Positions 1 to 10,620 are shown, numbered from the stretch's first letter. The stretch is DNA of 64,000 nt from Heliocidaris tuberculata (GCA_025618425.1 CM046833.1:867172-931171); one strand, 5' to 3'. Numbers and translations are program-made. The notes: generated from the sequence alone by a model not told the origin.

Positions 1-309
1 CGTTCATCAATATGATAGCAAGGAGTTGCGCAGCTATGGTCAATCTCTAATAACTGGTAAAAACAAACGACACGTGTTAAGGCTCCAACAAGATGTATGG
101 AACCGGGTTCATCAGTTGGGGATATCACGAGTTAGGAAAACACATCGTGGTACTAAGGGTGCTAGTAAACACAAGTTACCTGCATGGGATAAATCTGAGC
201 ATGAATTTAGTTTTCAAAACAAGATACCAGTCATTGTGTCATCACGAATGTCACGCCAGCCGAGAACTCTCATGGGAAGCAATTCTAAGAACTTAAGAAA
301 AATAGAAAT

Positions 310-1635
310 GTGCAAACCTGCTACTACTGTATGTCATATGATCTTCCATTACTCTTCCTCGCTTATGTTAGATCAATTAACAATAAGCTAGATGAACTTG
401 ATTTTGTTACAAAAAGCTGTGACAGTGATATTCTCGCGATTACTGAAACCTGGATAACCCAAGATGCACCACCTGAAATATTGTCCATACAAGGTTACAC
501 AATGTTTTCCAGACCAAGGATAGGAAGACAGGGAGGAGGGGTTGCCCTCTATGCGAAGCACAAATTTAATCCACGAATTCTACAAGTTGATGTTCCAGAT
601 AACGTCGAGGCCTTGTGCGTTATGCTTCGACCGTCGCGTTTACCACGTCAAATATCATGCATGATCGTTTGTGTCACTTACTATAAACCCAGAAACCCAA
701 ACGCTGACGAGTATTTAGATCACTACACCTCTACAATAGATAATCTATTGATGACCTACCCAGATGCTGGAATCTTGTTAGTTGGTGACTTCAACGACCT
801 TGATATTCGGCTGCTTCTATATAATACTCGCTTCAAACAAGTTGTTACCCGGCCTACTAGAGGCGGTAATATATTGGACAAGGTCGTCACCAACTGTTAT
901 CAGTCTTACTCACCAGTATCTTTGGTCTCTCCCATCGGCATGAGCGACCACTATTGTGTTCTGTGGTCTCTCACTCATTCATGCTGTCGACCCCAAAACA
1001 CAGTTCGACGAAAACTAGTCAGACCGTTGAAAGACGGTGGGATACTATCCTTTGGCCAATGCATCACAACGCAGTCTTGGGATAAACTCTTACAAATGGA
1101 AAATCCATCTGAAAAGTGCAATATATTGCATTCTACGATCATGTCAAAACTAGACCAACACCTACCTGTGAAAGAAGTTCGGCTCCACAGCACAGACAAG
1201 CCCTGGATGACCCCAGCTATAAAATCGGCAATTATCAGAAGGCAGAAATCTTTCGCTAGAAATGATAAAATTGCATGGCGTCACCTTAGAAATGAGGTCA
1301 TTCGTTCCATTCGCAATGCTAAGCAACAATACTACAATACGTATGTTCGTAACCTGAAAAAAGAAAATCCAGCAGGGTGGTATCGCCAAATTAAAATTCT
1401 TACCCATCGAGATGATACACCTACATCAATTGCCATCCCTGGTATTGATGTCAATGACCCTTCACTCTATCAAGTAGCGGCTGCTGCTATTAACGAGCAT
1501 CTCATCTCCATAGCAGCTGATCTTCCTCCTTTGGAAAGAGGTTCCCTTCCTCCATACTTACCATCTCCAAGTCAGTGTCCTCTGGTCAAACCATGGGAAG
1601 TACTTTCTAAGCTTAAACAGTTAAAGTTAAATTAG
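310..1635 (+). pseudogene. LINE A endonuclease domain and linker
   Basis: This uninterrupted 441-codon frame carries the hallmarks of an APE-type endonuclease: VRSINNK near the start, the catalytic-glutamate motif TETW, GRQGGGVALY, VGDFN, a TRPTR/NILD block and the terminal SDH motif. These motifs are standard for target-nicking endonucleases of non-LTR retrotransposons. After residue ~290 follows the linker typical of these elements (PWMTPAIK, then a basic helix with QYYN). The frame enters from a different upstream frame near position 310 and ends at a stop created where foreign sequence starts at about 1636, so the polyprotein is broken on both sides. The first codons of this frame are out-of-frame translation, not a true start. 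Confidence 0.8.
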
Positions 1636-1771
1636 GACGTCAACTCAAGCTTTGCTTACGACGACCCCTTTTTCTATGTATGATTTTATGTGACCATACT
1701 GTGAAAGATTGTAAATTTATGATGATGTATATGGAAATAAATGAACTTCAAAATCAAAATCAAATCAAAAA
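1636..1771 (+). mobile_element. Short insertion inside LINE A (truncated retroelement 3' tail)
   Basis: The LINE reads KLKQLKLN up to 1634 and resumes at 1772 with KASKAGIKDDIP, which would be continuous without the ~136 bases between. The inserted stretch is non-coding in that frame, has a 3'-UTR look (ATGATGTATATGG then AATAAATGAA) and ends in a CAAAAT-type short tandem tail. A 5'-truncated body with a simple 3' repeat is what target-primed reverse transcription leaves. The family is not identified; no clear target-site duplication can be picked out at this AT-rich junction. Confidence 0.6.
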
Positions 1772-3055
1772 GGCGTCTAAAGCAGGAATTAAAGATGATA
1801 TACCTGTTCGAGTGGTAAAGGGATTTGCTCTTGAATTGCCTGTGCCATTGACTGATATTCTTAACACATCTTTCCAGCTTGGGGTTGTGCCAGATCAATA
1901 GAAACTCTCAGATTACCCCAATACCTAAAGCACAGCCTGCGTCTATAGACAACATTCGCCCTATCGCTCTCACAAGTAACTTTGCTAAAATTGCTGAATA
2001 ATTTGTGGCAAAATGGCTTTTGGAAGAGATCGAAAAAGATATTGACTCACGTCAGTTTGGCAATAGGTCTGGACTCTCCACAATCCATTATTTGGTACAG
2101 TTACTGCATTGTCTTTTTGAAAACGCAGAAAAGAATAAATCGATATAAACCATTGTGTGTACAGATTTCAGTAAAGCCTTTGACAGGCTTGATCATAATA
2201 TCCTTATCCGCAAAATGATCGATCTTGATGTACGACCGTGTCTAATTCAGTGGATTGTTAGTTTCCTAGAAGGCCGTCGACAGTGTGTTAGGTATCAGGG
2301 TAAAATATCCGAAGCTATGAATAACAATGCTGGAGTACCACAGGGTACAAAACTAGGTCCCTTGCTATTTTTGATTATGATCAACGACGCATGTAATTCT
2401 TCCACTATCCCATATTTCAAATACGTTGATGACCTAACTCCAGATGCTTTGGTATGAATGTAACCTTCATGAAAACACCACCTATTGGTAATGACCTATA
2501 TATTGGTGAATCTGTTCTAGCTTTCGTCTCTTCGGCTAAGATACTGGGAGTGATAATACAGTCAAACCTGAAATGGGATAACCATGTAGGTGAAATTCTC
2601 AAGAAGTGTAACAGAAAATTATATATGTTCAGACTGCTCAAACAGTTTGGTATGCCTGTTGAAGACCTGAAAACTGTCTTTGTTGGATACATCCGTCCCT
2701 TACTAGAATATTGCACACCAGTCTTTAACGGAGCCCTAACCAAACAACAAATCACAGACCTTGAAAGAGTACAAAAAGGGTCTGCAAAATAATACTAGGA
2801 CGTAATTACTCATCATATCAAGAAGCTTGCCAAACTATCAATCTGGAAACTCTGGAATCTAGAAGGAAAAGTCTTGCCCTAAAATTTGCAAAATCTCTGA
2901 CAACCAACCCAAAGTGCAAAAACTGGCTCCCTCCTCCTAAACGGCTAGATATTTCTCTAAGGAAAATACCGAGGTTTGACCAATTCAAATGTAAGACCAG
3001 CCGATTCCGAAATAGCCCCCTACCTTACCTCATAGACTTACTTAATGGGAATTAG
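1772..3055 (+). pseudogene. LINE A reverse transcriptase and C-terminus
   Basis: Recognisable RT blocks run through several frames: IKDDIPVRVVKGFA, then IPKAQPA..NIRPIALTS, FSKAFDRLDH (catalytic Asp), GVPQGTKLGPLLF, and FKYVDD (the catalytic box, with V where LINEs usually have A). The text then jumps directly to a segment reading AKILGVIIQ..LKW, which normally lies about 50-70 codons further on, so the interval is deleted. The C-terminal thumb-like part (CNRKLYMFRLLK, RPLLEYCTPVF, then a frame change and SRRKSLALKFAKS) runs to a stop at 3053-3055. Several frameshifts and a premature stop make it inactive. Confidence 0.8.
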
Positions 3056-3619
3056 GTGAACTTCATTTATCAAGTGGTTATTATTAGTTAGAACTGGCCT
3101 CCTTGAAGTTTTATTGGTCAATTTATTTAATCTTTAGGACATACCTGCTCATTGCTTTATATTGCCTTGTTCCCACTCGGTGTATTAGAGTTTCTATATA
3201 TATTATTTAATTTCATTGATTCTATGCAATTATTATTATTATTATCTCTTTCTCTCCCTCACTCTCTCTCTCTACCATTACTTCGTTTGTCACCCTGCCT
3301 CACCCTTCTTCCTTTGTATCCCTCATTTGACCCCCTTTTCTTTCTTTCTCTCTCTCTCTCTCTCTTTCCCTGTTAGTCTTTCATTGCCAGTGCTCACTCT
3401 CTTTCTTTAACGATAAAAAAAGGGAGACCTTTAGATGGATATACATGCGACACCAATGATGTTGGTATTTTTTTACATCATTTATGCAAGCGCCAAAAAG
3501 TTTTTTTCAGTAACAAAGCATTTTGGCCTTCATGACTCAAATTATGATAAGATGATTTCGCAGTCATGTAATTCCCCCCCCCCCCCCCATCTCTCTCTTA
3601 TCTCTCTCTCTCCTTATAG
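3056..3619. repeat. Pyrimidine-rich low-complexity spacer
   Basis: After the LINE stop there is AT-rich sequence with a short ATT run (3230-3247), a long CT-microsatellite region (3246-3370), a C homopolymer (3575-3588) and a second CT run. The last part is a good polypyrimidine tract leading to the acceptor of the death-fold exon at 3620. No coding sequence is seen; the short open frames here are CT-repeat translations. Confidence 0.7.
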
Positions 3620-3922
3620 GTCTGCTGTCTCGACGTCCCAAAGGTAAATTTGTGTACAAAGCAGAGCTGACAGATATGGCGCTTGGTTTAATCATGGAAG
3701 ACTTCCGTCCTTTTGCCAAGGCTCTTGGAATCAACAAAACCAAATTAACATCCTATAAACTAGCATTTCGTGCCTCCCTTCTTGACCTTGGTAGTATAAG
3801 TCTTGTCTTACAATTATTCAAGTTGATTGAATGCATTATCACGGATACCCAAAGTAGACCTTTTATGTGTGGCGTTCTCAACAAGGCTGGATACCAGAAT
3901 GTCACTGAGCGATTTAAGTTTG
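3620..3922 (+). CDS. Death-fold-like exon (first visible exon of gene)
   Basis: The exon follows a pyrimidine tract and TTATAG acceptor and ends at G|GTAAGA; both borders are phase 1. It encodes about 100 residues starting LLSRRPKGKF. The hydrophobic pattern fits a six-helix death domain: AELTDMALGLI, then FRPFAKALGI, a central helix (LVLQLFKLI) and a C-terminal helix with FMCGVLNKAGYQNV. The lone G at 3922 plus CA at the start of the next exon makes an alanine codon, so the splice prediction is consistent. Death domains mediate homotypic assembly in cytoplasmic signalling (apoptosis, innate immunity). The assignment rests on pattern only; another death-fold subtype is possible. The gene's 5' part is not visible and may lie before the LINE or outside the window. 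Confidence 0.6.
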
Positions 3923-3932
3923 GTAAGACTTA

Positions 3933-3968
<36 letters not shown>

Positions 3969-4308
3969 CGGAAATTTTCATATTTTCAGTGTTGGCCTGT
4001 TAATGAATCACCTTCTGTCCTGACAGGTGAATTCTTAATTGCTCTAATCAAAGATCAAAGCTCAAATCTGTGACAAAAAAACCCAACAAAAACAACCTTG
4101 CATTGGTCATTGCATTATTGTGATGATATGGTTTGTAAATATTATGTTTATCAAAATAGCATACAAAAAATATGGATTTATCTCTTAACTGATGACGTAT
4201 GAAATCATAATTTTCAATGATTATGGTAGCAATAATCATAAATCATAACAAAGATAATAACAGTGATGATAATGATTATGATGATAGTAGTAGTAGTATT
4301 AATAATAA

Positions 4309-4342
<34 letters not shown>

Positions 4343-4362
4343 ATTATCATATAATAATTCTG

Positions 4363-4405
<43 letters not shown>

Positions 4406-4602
4406 TTATATTAATAATAACATTTAATATTTCATTATCAATTCTGTATTCTCAAGAAATTATTGGTAATGTATATACTTTCACGTGCTATCCATTATCA
4501 TACCTGTAAACGCAACGCCAAATCTAAAGTACTTAATATTACTTTCAGTAATGGAACAATACATGAACTTTTACTTTAATTCCGTTTATTCCATTTTCCA
4601 AG
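3923..4602 (+). repeat. Intron with poly-T and ATT/AAT microsatellites
   Basis: The intron between the first two visible death-fold exons starts GTAAGA and ends TTTTCCAAG. It holds a long T run (3937-3964), a simple-repeat stretch of (ATT)n then (AAT)n at about 4297-4405 that could fold on itself, and otherwise AT-rich sequence. Nothing else is recognised. Confidence 0.65.
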
Positions 4603-5428
4603 CATCTGAACCAAGCTATGGAGAACTATTTGCAATTGCTACAGCGGTCGATCAAGATAACAAGGCTGAAGTAGATGTGAACTCCCAAGAGACTGCTGGA
4701 GAGAATGAACCAACAAAGGAGTGTAAAGACAGAGGTGTCATCAGAAAGGGACAGGCTCAAATAAACGTCAATGAAGAAAAGGAAGAACCGAGATATGGAG
4801 AACCCTTTCCTACAGGAGCGGCAGTCACTAAAGATGACGAGCCTAATATGCCTAAAAAGGTTGATGAGGGATTCCCTGAGACCAGTGGAGAAAAGAAAGC
4901 TGGCCTTCAGAAAACACCAAGGTCGGATGCTACTCTGACTGCAATAGACGAAGAAGAAACGCAAAACAACAATGGCGGAGATGTCAACACACAGTAGCGG
5001 CAGTCACTAAAGATGACGAGCCTGATATGCCTAAAAAGGTTGATGAGGGATTCCCTGAGACCAGTGGAGAAAAGAAAGCTGGCCTTCAGAAAACACCAAG
5101 GTCGGATGCTACTCTGACTGCAATAGACGAAGAAGAAACGCAAAACAACAATGGCGGAGATGTCAACACTCAAAATGTTGTGGACGGAAAAGAACCCGTG
5201 AACGACAACGAAAATGAAAAAAAGACTCAGGCGTGTGTGGAAAGGGTGTGACCGATCTACAGAGAATGCTAGAGCTGACGGATGAAGATATACCTGACAG
5301 CAGCGTACGTACGGTGTTAAAGTTTTGGAAAGAGAGAGTATGTCCCGAATTAGTCGACCAGCGTGTAGTCTTAGCGGAAGGCCTACGGAACATTAACAAA
5401 GCCAAACTAGTACCTGCAGTAATAAATG
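4603..5428 (+). CDS. Acidic repeat linker plus death-fold-like half, two single-base breaks
   Basis: The exon starts after TTTTCCAAG in phase 1 and ends at G|GTATGT, again phase 1. The first ~190 residues are hydrophilic, rich in E/D/K/N, and contain degenerate repeats (EPSYGELF and EPRYGEPF, each followed by an A-V turn; KKVDEGFPETSGEKK occurs twice). The last ~65 residues (VTDLQRMLELTDEDI, then VRTVLKFWKERV, LAEGLRNINKAKLV) look like the C-terminal helices of a death fold. The reading frame breaks at 4995 (stop in CAGTAGCGG) and again near 5212-5222 in an A7 run; each break is what one missing base would give. Whether these are real mutations or consensus errors cannot be told here. Function beyond a signalling-adaptor guess is unknown. 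Confidence 0.55.
4818..5175 (+). repeat. Near-identical 179-bp tandem duplication in coding exon
   Basis: The block beginning GCGGCAGTCACTAAAGATGA at 4818 recurs at 4997 and is almost identical for its full length (one visible difference: AATATG versus GATATG). The period is 179 bases, one short of 60 codons, so the second copy is read in another frame and a TAG stop falls at the junction. The near identity implies a very recent duplication, gene conversion, or an assembly duplication. Confidence 0.85.
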
Positions 5429-5655
5429 GTATGTTGATGCGTGTAAATGTAAAATAATTCAGAAATCCTTGGATACAAAAGTAAAGGCCTTTTTAATGAG
5501 GAAAGGAAGAATTGGAAATGATAATCTTGAATTTGCAGTAAAATGTTTGAATGATTCACGTATTTGCTTTTATTTGTTTTGTTCTTTTTTTCTATTACAT
5601 TTCCAATATACGTGTAAATGAAACAAGGAGCAATATTGCTTTTGAAGGAGAATTA

Positions 5656-5951
5656 TGATTATTGATTATTTTGTTTTAGCAAAGCATTTAAGTGAAAATA
5701 TAAAGTATATATATATATATATATATATTAATATGATCTATATCAAATTTTTGGCAGGCAAGTACCACATCAGAGAGACAAGCATCGATCTTCTCAAGTA
5801 TATGGTGTATGAAATGGATCAAGACCGGCATATATCTCTGAGACTTTGAAGGATGATTATGATTATTGATTATTTTGTTTTAGCAAAGCATTTAAGTGAA
5901 TATATCATAAAGTATGTATATTGATATAATCTATATCAAAATTTATGACAG
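5656..5951 (+). pseudogene. Truncated extra copy of the terminal exon with its intron flank
   Basis: The sequence TTATGATTATTGATTATTTTG.. through the acceptor and first ~30 codons occurs twice: intron flank at ~5653 with exon copy 5758-5849, and intron flank at ~5853 with the real exon at 5952. The upstream copy encodes KYHIRETSIDLLKYM and keeps a TTGGCAG acceptor, but stops at TGA (5847-5849) exactly where the repeat unit ends. If spliced in, it would truncate the protein. A (TA)n run at 5707-5730 differs between the copies. Confidence 0.75.
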
Positions 5952-6280
5952 GCAAGTACCACAGCAGAGAGACAAGCATCGATTTTATCAAGGATATGGT
6001 GGACGGGATGGATGAAGATCGGCGTACATCTCTGAGAAGTCTGCTGAAGATCAATGAGAAAAAGAAAGATCAGATCATGTCGTCTGATGACTTATCACGA
6101 AGTATTTGTGACTGGGTGGCAGACTGGATAAAGAGGGGACCCTCAATGTGGTACCAGTTAAAGGATTTTGTACGATTCAAAGACGTGGCAGGGCGGCCCA
6201 AAGTTTTCAACGATAATCTCGTAGATCAAGGCTTTCTAGACCTTGCGAGGGAGATAATGAACATAGAGCAATGCTGCTAA
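5952..6280 (+). CDS. Terminal exon of the death-fold gene
   Basis: The exon follows TATGACAG; its first two bases complete a Gly codon with the G at 5428, so phase 1 is kept across all three junctions. It encodes ~109 residues (KYHSRETSIDFIKDMVDGMD at the start) ending in a TAA stop at 6278-6280. The alternation of amphipathic helices (RRTSLRSLLKI, DDLSRSICDWVADWI, MWYQLKDFVRF, GFLDLAREIM) fits another all-helical death-fold-like unit, but no family motif is decisive. No signal peptide or membrane segment is seen, consistent with a cytosolic protein. An ATTAAA lies at 6307-6312 and AATAAA at 6918-6923 as possible polyadenylation signals. Confidence 0.6.
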
Positions 6281-7470
6281 GAGACAAAAATCATTGTCAG
6301 GGAGACATTAAATCTATTCATTTAAAACTATGTACTGCAAACTTTGTTAAGAATACCTATGTATGTTTTATTAATGGAGCCCTGTTTCATTTCACATATT
6401 TCCATCTCGACATAGTGTAGACGTATATATTTTTGTTAGATTTTTTAAAGTTAAGACAGATTTGTAATACGTATTATGCTGTAGCCCCCTTGTATTGCAT
6501 AACTGGCATTTATCAACTTAAACGTAACATTCTGAACTGCGTATGTTCGCGGCCTTATTTTTGTAAATGTACAATTATGATAACAAAAGCCATTTAAACC
6601 TATCCTAAGAACATATTGATACAAAAAAAAAAAAAAAAAAAAAAACGATTCTGTATAGGTAGTGTAATAGATAATTGTGAATTTAAACGCAAAATATGAC
6701 TAACGTGAGATGTATTGCTTTGACCAAGATTTGATTACTTAATTTCCTCCAGCAACTCTATTTCTACGTCAGCGTGTTATCTTTAGCTACCAATTTTTGT
6801 AGAGAAAAGTGCGATTTATGTAACTTGTAATTTACATTAGAATGAGCACTGTCAGACTCATTAAAAAAGATTACTAGTAAAGATGCATATTACTGTATAC
6901 GTGGTTTTCTCTGACAAAATAAATATTCAGAAAATTGAGATCTGGCAATTATCTTGAATCTTAAAAAAGAGAAAAAAATACGTACACATGTTATAAACTT
7001 TGAATTATATATAAACAAAGGAAATGAATATTTCGTAGAAACAACTCGCAGTATTTCAGACCTCATGATAGCTTCAGTAATACTGCGTTATCATCACACT
7101 CGACAAAGGAGATCAAAACGTTGTTTTGCCGTTGATTGGGAATTTAATCGGGAGATATCACATTCATGAGTCATTAACATTCATATTTTTATCAATAACA
7201 TGAAATGGATTTACCAAGTGAACTGGATGTATATTTTGTACATTATAGGCCCTTGTTTGTAAACATGAATATGAATAGAATAACGATTGCAACACTGCTC
7301 AAAGGAAGCCTCTGTTACAAAGGAGGCCCGGATATCAATTTTGTACTTTTCAATTTTGATTATTGTCTGGTACCATAAGCATCCGCACCAAGGTACATAA
7401 AGAAGATGAAACTCATTCGCACCATACATAAACAAGGTGCATAATTAAGATGTAAATCAACCTCATATAA
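6281..7470 (+). other. 3' UTR / intergenic, AT-rich
   Basis: Downstream of the stop there is AT-rich sequence with candidate polyadenylation signals (ATTAAA 6307, AATAAA 6918) and a 22-base A run at about 6624. The A run could be an old poly(A) insertion scar. No coding feature or repeat is recognised in the rest. Confidence 0.4.
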
Positions 7471-7474
7471 ACCC

Positions 7475-7600
7475 GGTCCCTGCATCTCAACAGGCGACTC
7501 CCTGCATCCAACAGGTAAACTAGGTCCCCTCCTGTATCCAACAGGCGAGCTATTCCCGTAGGCCCCTCTCCTGCGTTCAACAGGCAGGGCAGACCTAATA
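7475..7600. repeat. Minisatellite with CAACAGG core
   Basis: Four or more degenerate units of about 30-40 bases share a CCTGYRTYCAACAGG core (at about 7485, 7502, 7535 and 7570). On the minus strand this gives a short LLDTG/LLDAG repeat in an open frame, which I take as a by-product. Confidence 0.6.
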
Positions 7601-8480
7601 TTTCATGCATAGCTACGGGTGAAACAACAAAATGCCCGGCTATTCTCAGGCGACAGTAAATAATACATGCATAATGATAATCAAAGCTGAAATTCGTCAC
7701 AATTTCATATGATTTAAAACGTCTCCCTTTGAATGAGAAAGATTAGAGCAGTGTGTAATAATGTTATGAATTAACCCTTTTTTGGCAAGATGGTATAAAA
7801 GTGCAGTGAAGTGTGCTTATTTTGTTTCGATATATGATGTGGAAAGGCATGAATACTGTCATTTTGTCAAATAATTCATGTTCTTCTGTGATACAGATGT
7901 CAGTCAAAATCCTATATGTTGCATGGTTATGACTGGTGATTTTTGTTTCTTTACCTGTCTTGAAATACTAGCTTCTCTGACCTGTATTGTCCTTCAAACA
8001 TTGAAAAGTTTGCTAGGGGTATACGAAGAAAATTGATTTAGCTGTTGATAGCTAACTCACAGAAGTAGATGGGGAAAAAAGACTCTATAATGTCAATTTC
8101 ACGTACATCAAATTAGTGTACCATTTAATCATCAATGCTGGTATTTTTATTCTTCTTATATTATAAAATAACTATGTAAGAGATCTTCTGTGTCAGCAAA
8201 ACAGTTATTAACGTATAAATACGGATAAATTAAATGAATTGATATATCAGTTATATTCGTATTGGTTTGCATTCTTTACAGTATTATGTGTGTGACCGAG
8301 AGCAGTTTGCTGTTTTTATATACATGTTTTAAATTCATGCCAGTAAAGTCCAGTACACAGATTATTTTGAAAAAGAATGATCTCCCTAGCTGGTAACTGA
8401 TGGTGCACATAATGTACTGATTCACCAAATCATGATAACATTTTTTTTCAGATGATAATCAATTATAAAAAGTCTTTATA
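7601..8480. other. No recognisable feature
   Basis: AT-rich unique-looking sequence. No ORF with a family signature, RNA gene or clear repeat seen. Confidence 0.4.
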
Positions 8481-8484
8481 CGTG

Positions 8485-8695
8485 TACACTATTAAAAATG
8501 ATGGGCAAAATTCATTCAGTATTGGGTAAACAGGGAACACGCATGTATGTTGTGTAAAATGTTACCCAGTGCTGTGTAAATTTTATCCACTTACTGGTAC
8601 AATTTATTGGGTTCATATTTACCAGACAAACAGGCACATTCCTTTTTACCCAATATTACGTACAATTTTACTGAATGTACTTTTTCAGAGTATGC
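8485..8695. repeat. Short inverted-repeat element (MITE-like)
   Basis: The ends are imperfect inverted repeats: ATTCAGTATTGGGTAAACAG (left) against CATTCAGTAAAATTG..TATTGGGTAAAAAGG read from the right. Internal GTGTAAAATGTTACC and related words repeat. The length (~200 bp) and terminal symmetry suggest a small non-autonomous DNA element, but no target-site duplication was confirmed. Confidence 0.4.
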
Positions 8696-9018
8696 TATAC
8701 ATGTATAATGTTTGTTTGCGGATACCATTATCCTTTTAAAGGACTGTGAACAGTGTGTCGATGATATTAACGAATTTAAGTTTATTTAGTTCACCGTCAT
8801 GGCTAATTCCCAAGATACTGTATTTTTGTGCTTTTCTGGCGTGTGTGAATTAGTCCATGCCTTGCGAAACCTGGTTTAATAAAGACTTTATTGAAATGAA
8901 TATTAGTTGAAAATATTTTTTTAAAAATAGCAATCCCACAAGTAATGAAACAGATTATCCTGTTATCAAGAACACTTTGATTCTTGGTTATAAGGTGTGA
9001 GGTGTTATGTTCATTATT

Positions 9019-9103
9019 AAGAGAGAGAGAGAGAGAGAGAGATACAGAGAGAGATACAGAGATATAAAGAGAGAGATATAGAGAGAGATACAGAGAGAGA
9101 GAG
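9019..9103. repeat. (GA)n / GATACAGA microsatellite
   Basis: A GAGAGA run interrupted by GATACAGA and GATATAGA units. The open frames overlapping it are repeat translations. Confidence 0.85.
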
Positions 9104-9289
9104 GGGAGAAGGACGAATATCAAATTGGCTTCTCAGATTTTTAACTGTATGTCACATTATAACCATGATAACCATGATAACCTTAAAACGGATCAAGTAT
9201 ACAACTTTACAGAGGGTATGGGGAGAATAAACTGTAGACAGTGCTCGACTGCTCGTCATTCAGCCAAAACCCCACCCGAGTTCAAGCAT

Positions 9290-10235
9290 GAATGCATTTC
9301 CTGAAGCAGCAATAGAATAATAATAATAACGTCTGCACCTCATATTAATCCGTTCTGAGTTGTATTTTGTAAACCACTTGGGTCTACGTAGTGCTAAGAC
9401 GGTATGTAATTAGCAGCGAACTCCTGATAAACCATAATAAAAGAAGAGTAATATATTACAAACACGTGTCAAGAAGAAATGATTATATAACAAATACGCG
9501 TCAGGAGTAATATTTAACAAAATTTAATGTAAACATGGTAAACATGAAAGTCAGTACAAGGAGCTCAAAGTATTTTTTCCATTTCTCGCCTATCACTGTG
9601 ATATGGTTACAATAAGGCATGTTTCAATATTTGGCATCACATTTATTACAGTGTCAATAATGAGGCAGCGAAATAGACTGAATAATTATCAGCGAATGAG
9701 ATATTTGTATTGAAAGTGAAAAAAAAGGGAATAAAACCTGGTAATAGAAAGCCATTGCATCACTAGAAATGAAATAAGCAATAAAGTCTGCACACGATAT
9801 ATAGCACCGTTTGGAGTTGTAAACCATTGAGATTTGCAATGTCATAACCAAAGGAGTAGCTACAGGGTGCACGGGGGTCGGGGGCACTTACCGCTCACCC
9901 TCCCAAATTGAATGACGAGGAAACAACAAGAAAAAAAAAACAGATAGAGAGAGATAGAATAAGAAAGGGAGAAGGGGGAAAAGACAAGAAAAAGAAGATG
10001 ACAGGGACCCCCTCCGGCACACTCCCCTAACCCTTGCCCCTGTGAATTCGCGTTTAACTTTCCCAGTTAGACCGTTGCCCCCATTAGGATGCCAGTACCC
10101 CCCCCCCCCCCCCCCCCCCCCGCTCAAATGGCTTGACTCATGCCAAGCCACTGGCTCTAACGATATGTTATCAGCCGTGAACTTCTGGTAAATCATGATG
10201 TAAAAGGCACTTGCCTTGCGTTCTAATCAATAAAA
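9290..10235. repeat. Diverged tandem duplication split by a C-rich insertion
   Basis: Words in one order recur: AATAACGTCTGCACCTCATA..GAGTTGTATTTTGTAAACC at 9325-9390 against AATAAAGTCTGCACACGATA..GGAGTTGTAAACC at 9780-9830; and AGCAGCGAACTCCTGATAAA at 9412 against AGCCGTGAACTTCTGGTAAA at ~10170. The second copy is interrupted by about 280 bases (9855-10135) that begin with a GAGTAGCTACAGGG..GGGGG start and contain a 20-base C run (10099-10120), the look of the MITE ends seen elsewhere in the window. Confidence 0.55.
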
Positions 10236-10620
10236 ATCAGTATCAAGGTCTCAAGGTCATGTTTCCGTGGTGTCTTATATTCCTATGATATGATTCCATA
10301 TGTTTTTTGTTCCATATTTATTTATGTGTCAATAATTAACTACGTAGCGTCTTGTAAATAGTATAATTATGACTGAGGACTTATCAGGAGATGAGATAAT
10401 GTTATTTGAAACAAATAACAAGCAACAAAAGGTGGTAAAGTGGTATTTCAGATACATGTATATGGCAGACATGCCATTGGTAAGGCAATAGTTTAAAATA
10501 ATGTCATGTACATACAAAGTTATAACGATGAAGTAGACACTTCGAAAGAGAAAAGTTTTAAATCTTGGAGCAGAGTCCATGGGGTAATGGCGTGGCATGT
10601 TAATTTAAATATTAATCGAT
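10236..10620. other. No recognisable feature
   Basis: AT-rich spacer without a supported gene or repeat. Confidence 0.35.

Larger units (their letters stand above)
1..3055 (+). mobile_element. Decayed non-LTR retrotransposon (LINE A), 5' end at or before window edge
   Basis: The stretch encodes, in order and on one strand, a basic N-terminal segment, an AP-endonuclease-like domain, a linker and a reverse transcriptase, as in CR1/L2/Jockey-group LINEs. The first segment (26-310) shows a DVW..V..LGI motif followed by a basic RGTKG stretch; the intact LINE at 11118-14363 has the same layout (DVW..I..LGL, then RGT..G), which supports reading 26-310 as the LINE's start. The reading frame changes at about 310, 1635, 1900, 2140 and 2455, and about 50-70 codons appear to be missing after the catalytic YVDD. 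The final stop is at 3053-3055. It lies upstream of the death-fold gene on the same strand, possibly in one of its introns. Clade assignment is uncertain. Confidence 0.85.

Noticed and set aside
7413..7700. Small minus-strand frame with LLDTG repeats
   Set aside because: Explained by the CAACAGG minisatellite; no start context or conserved domain.
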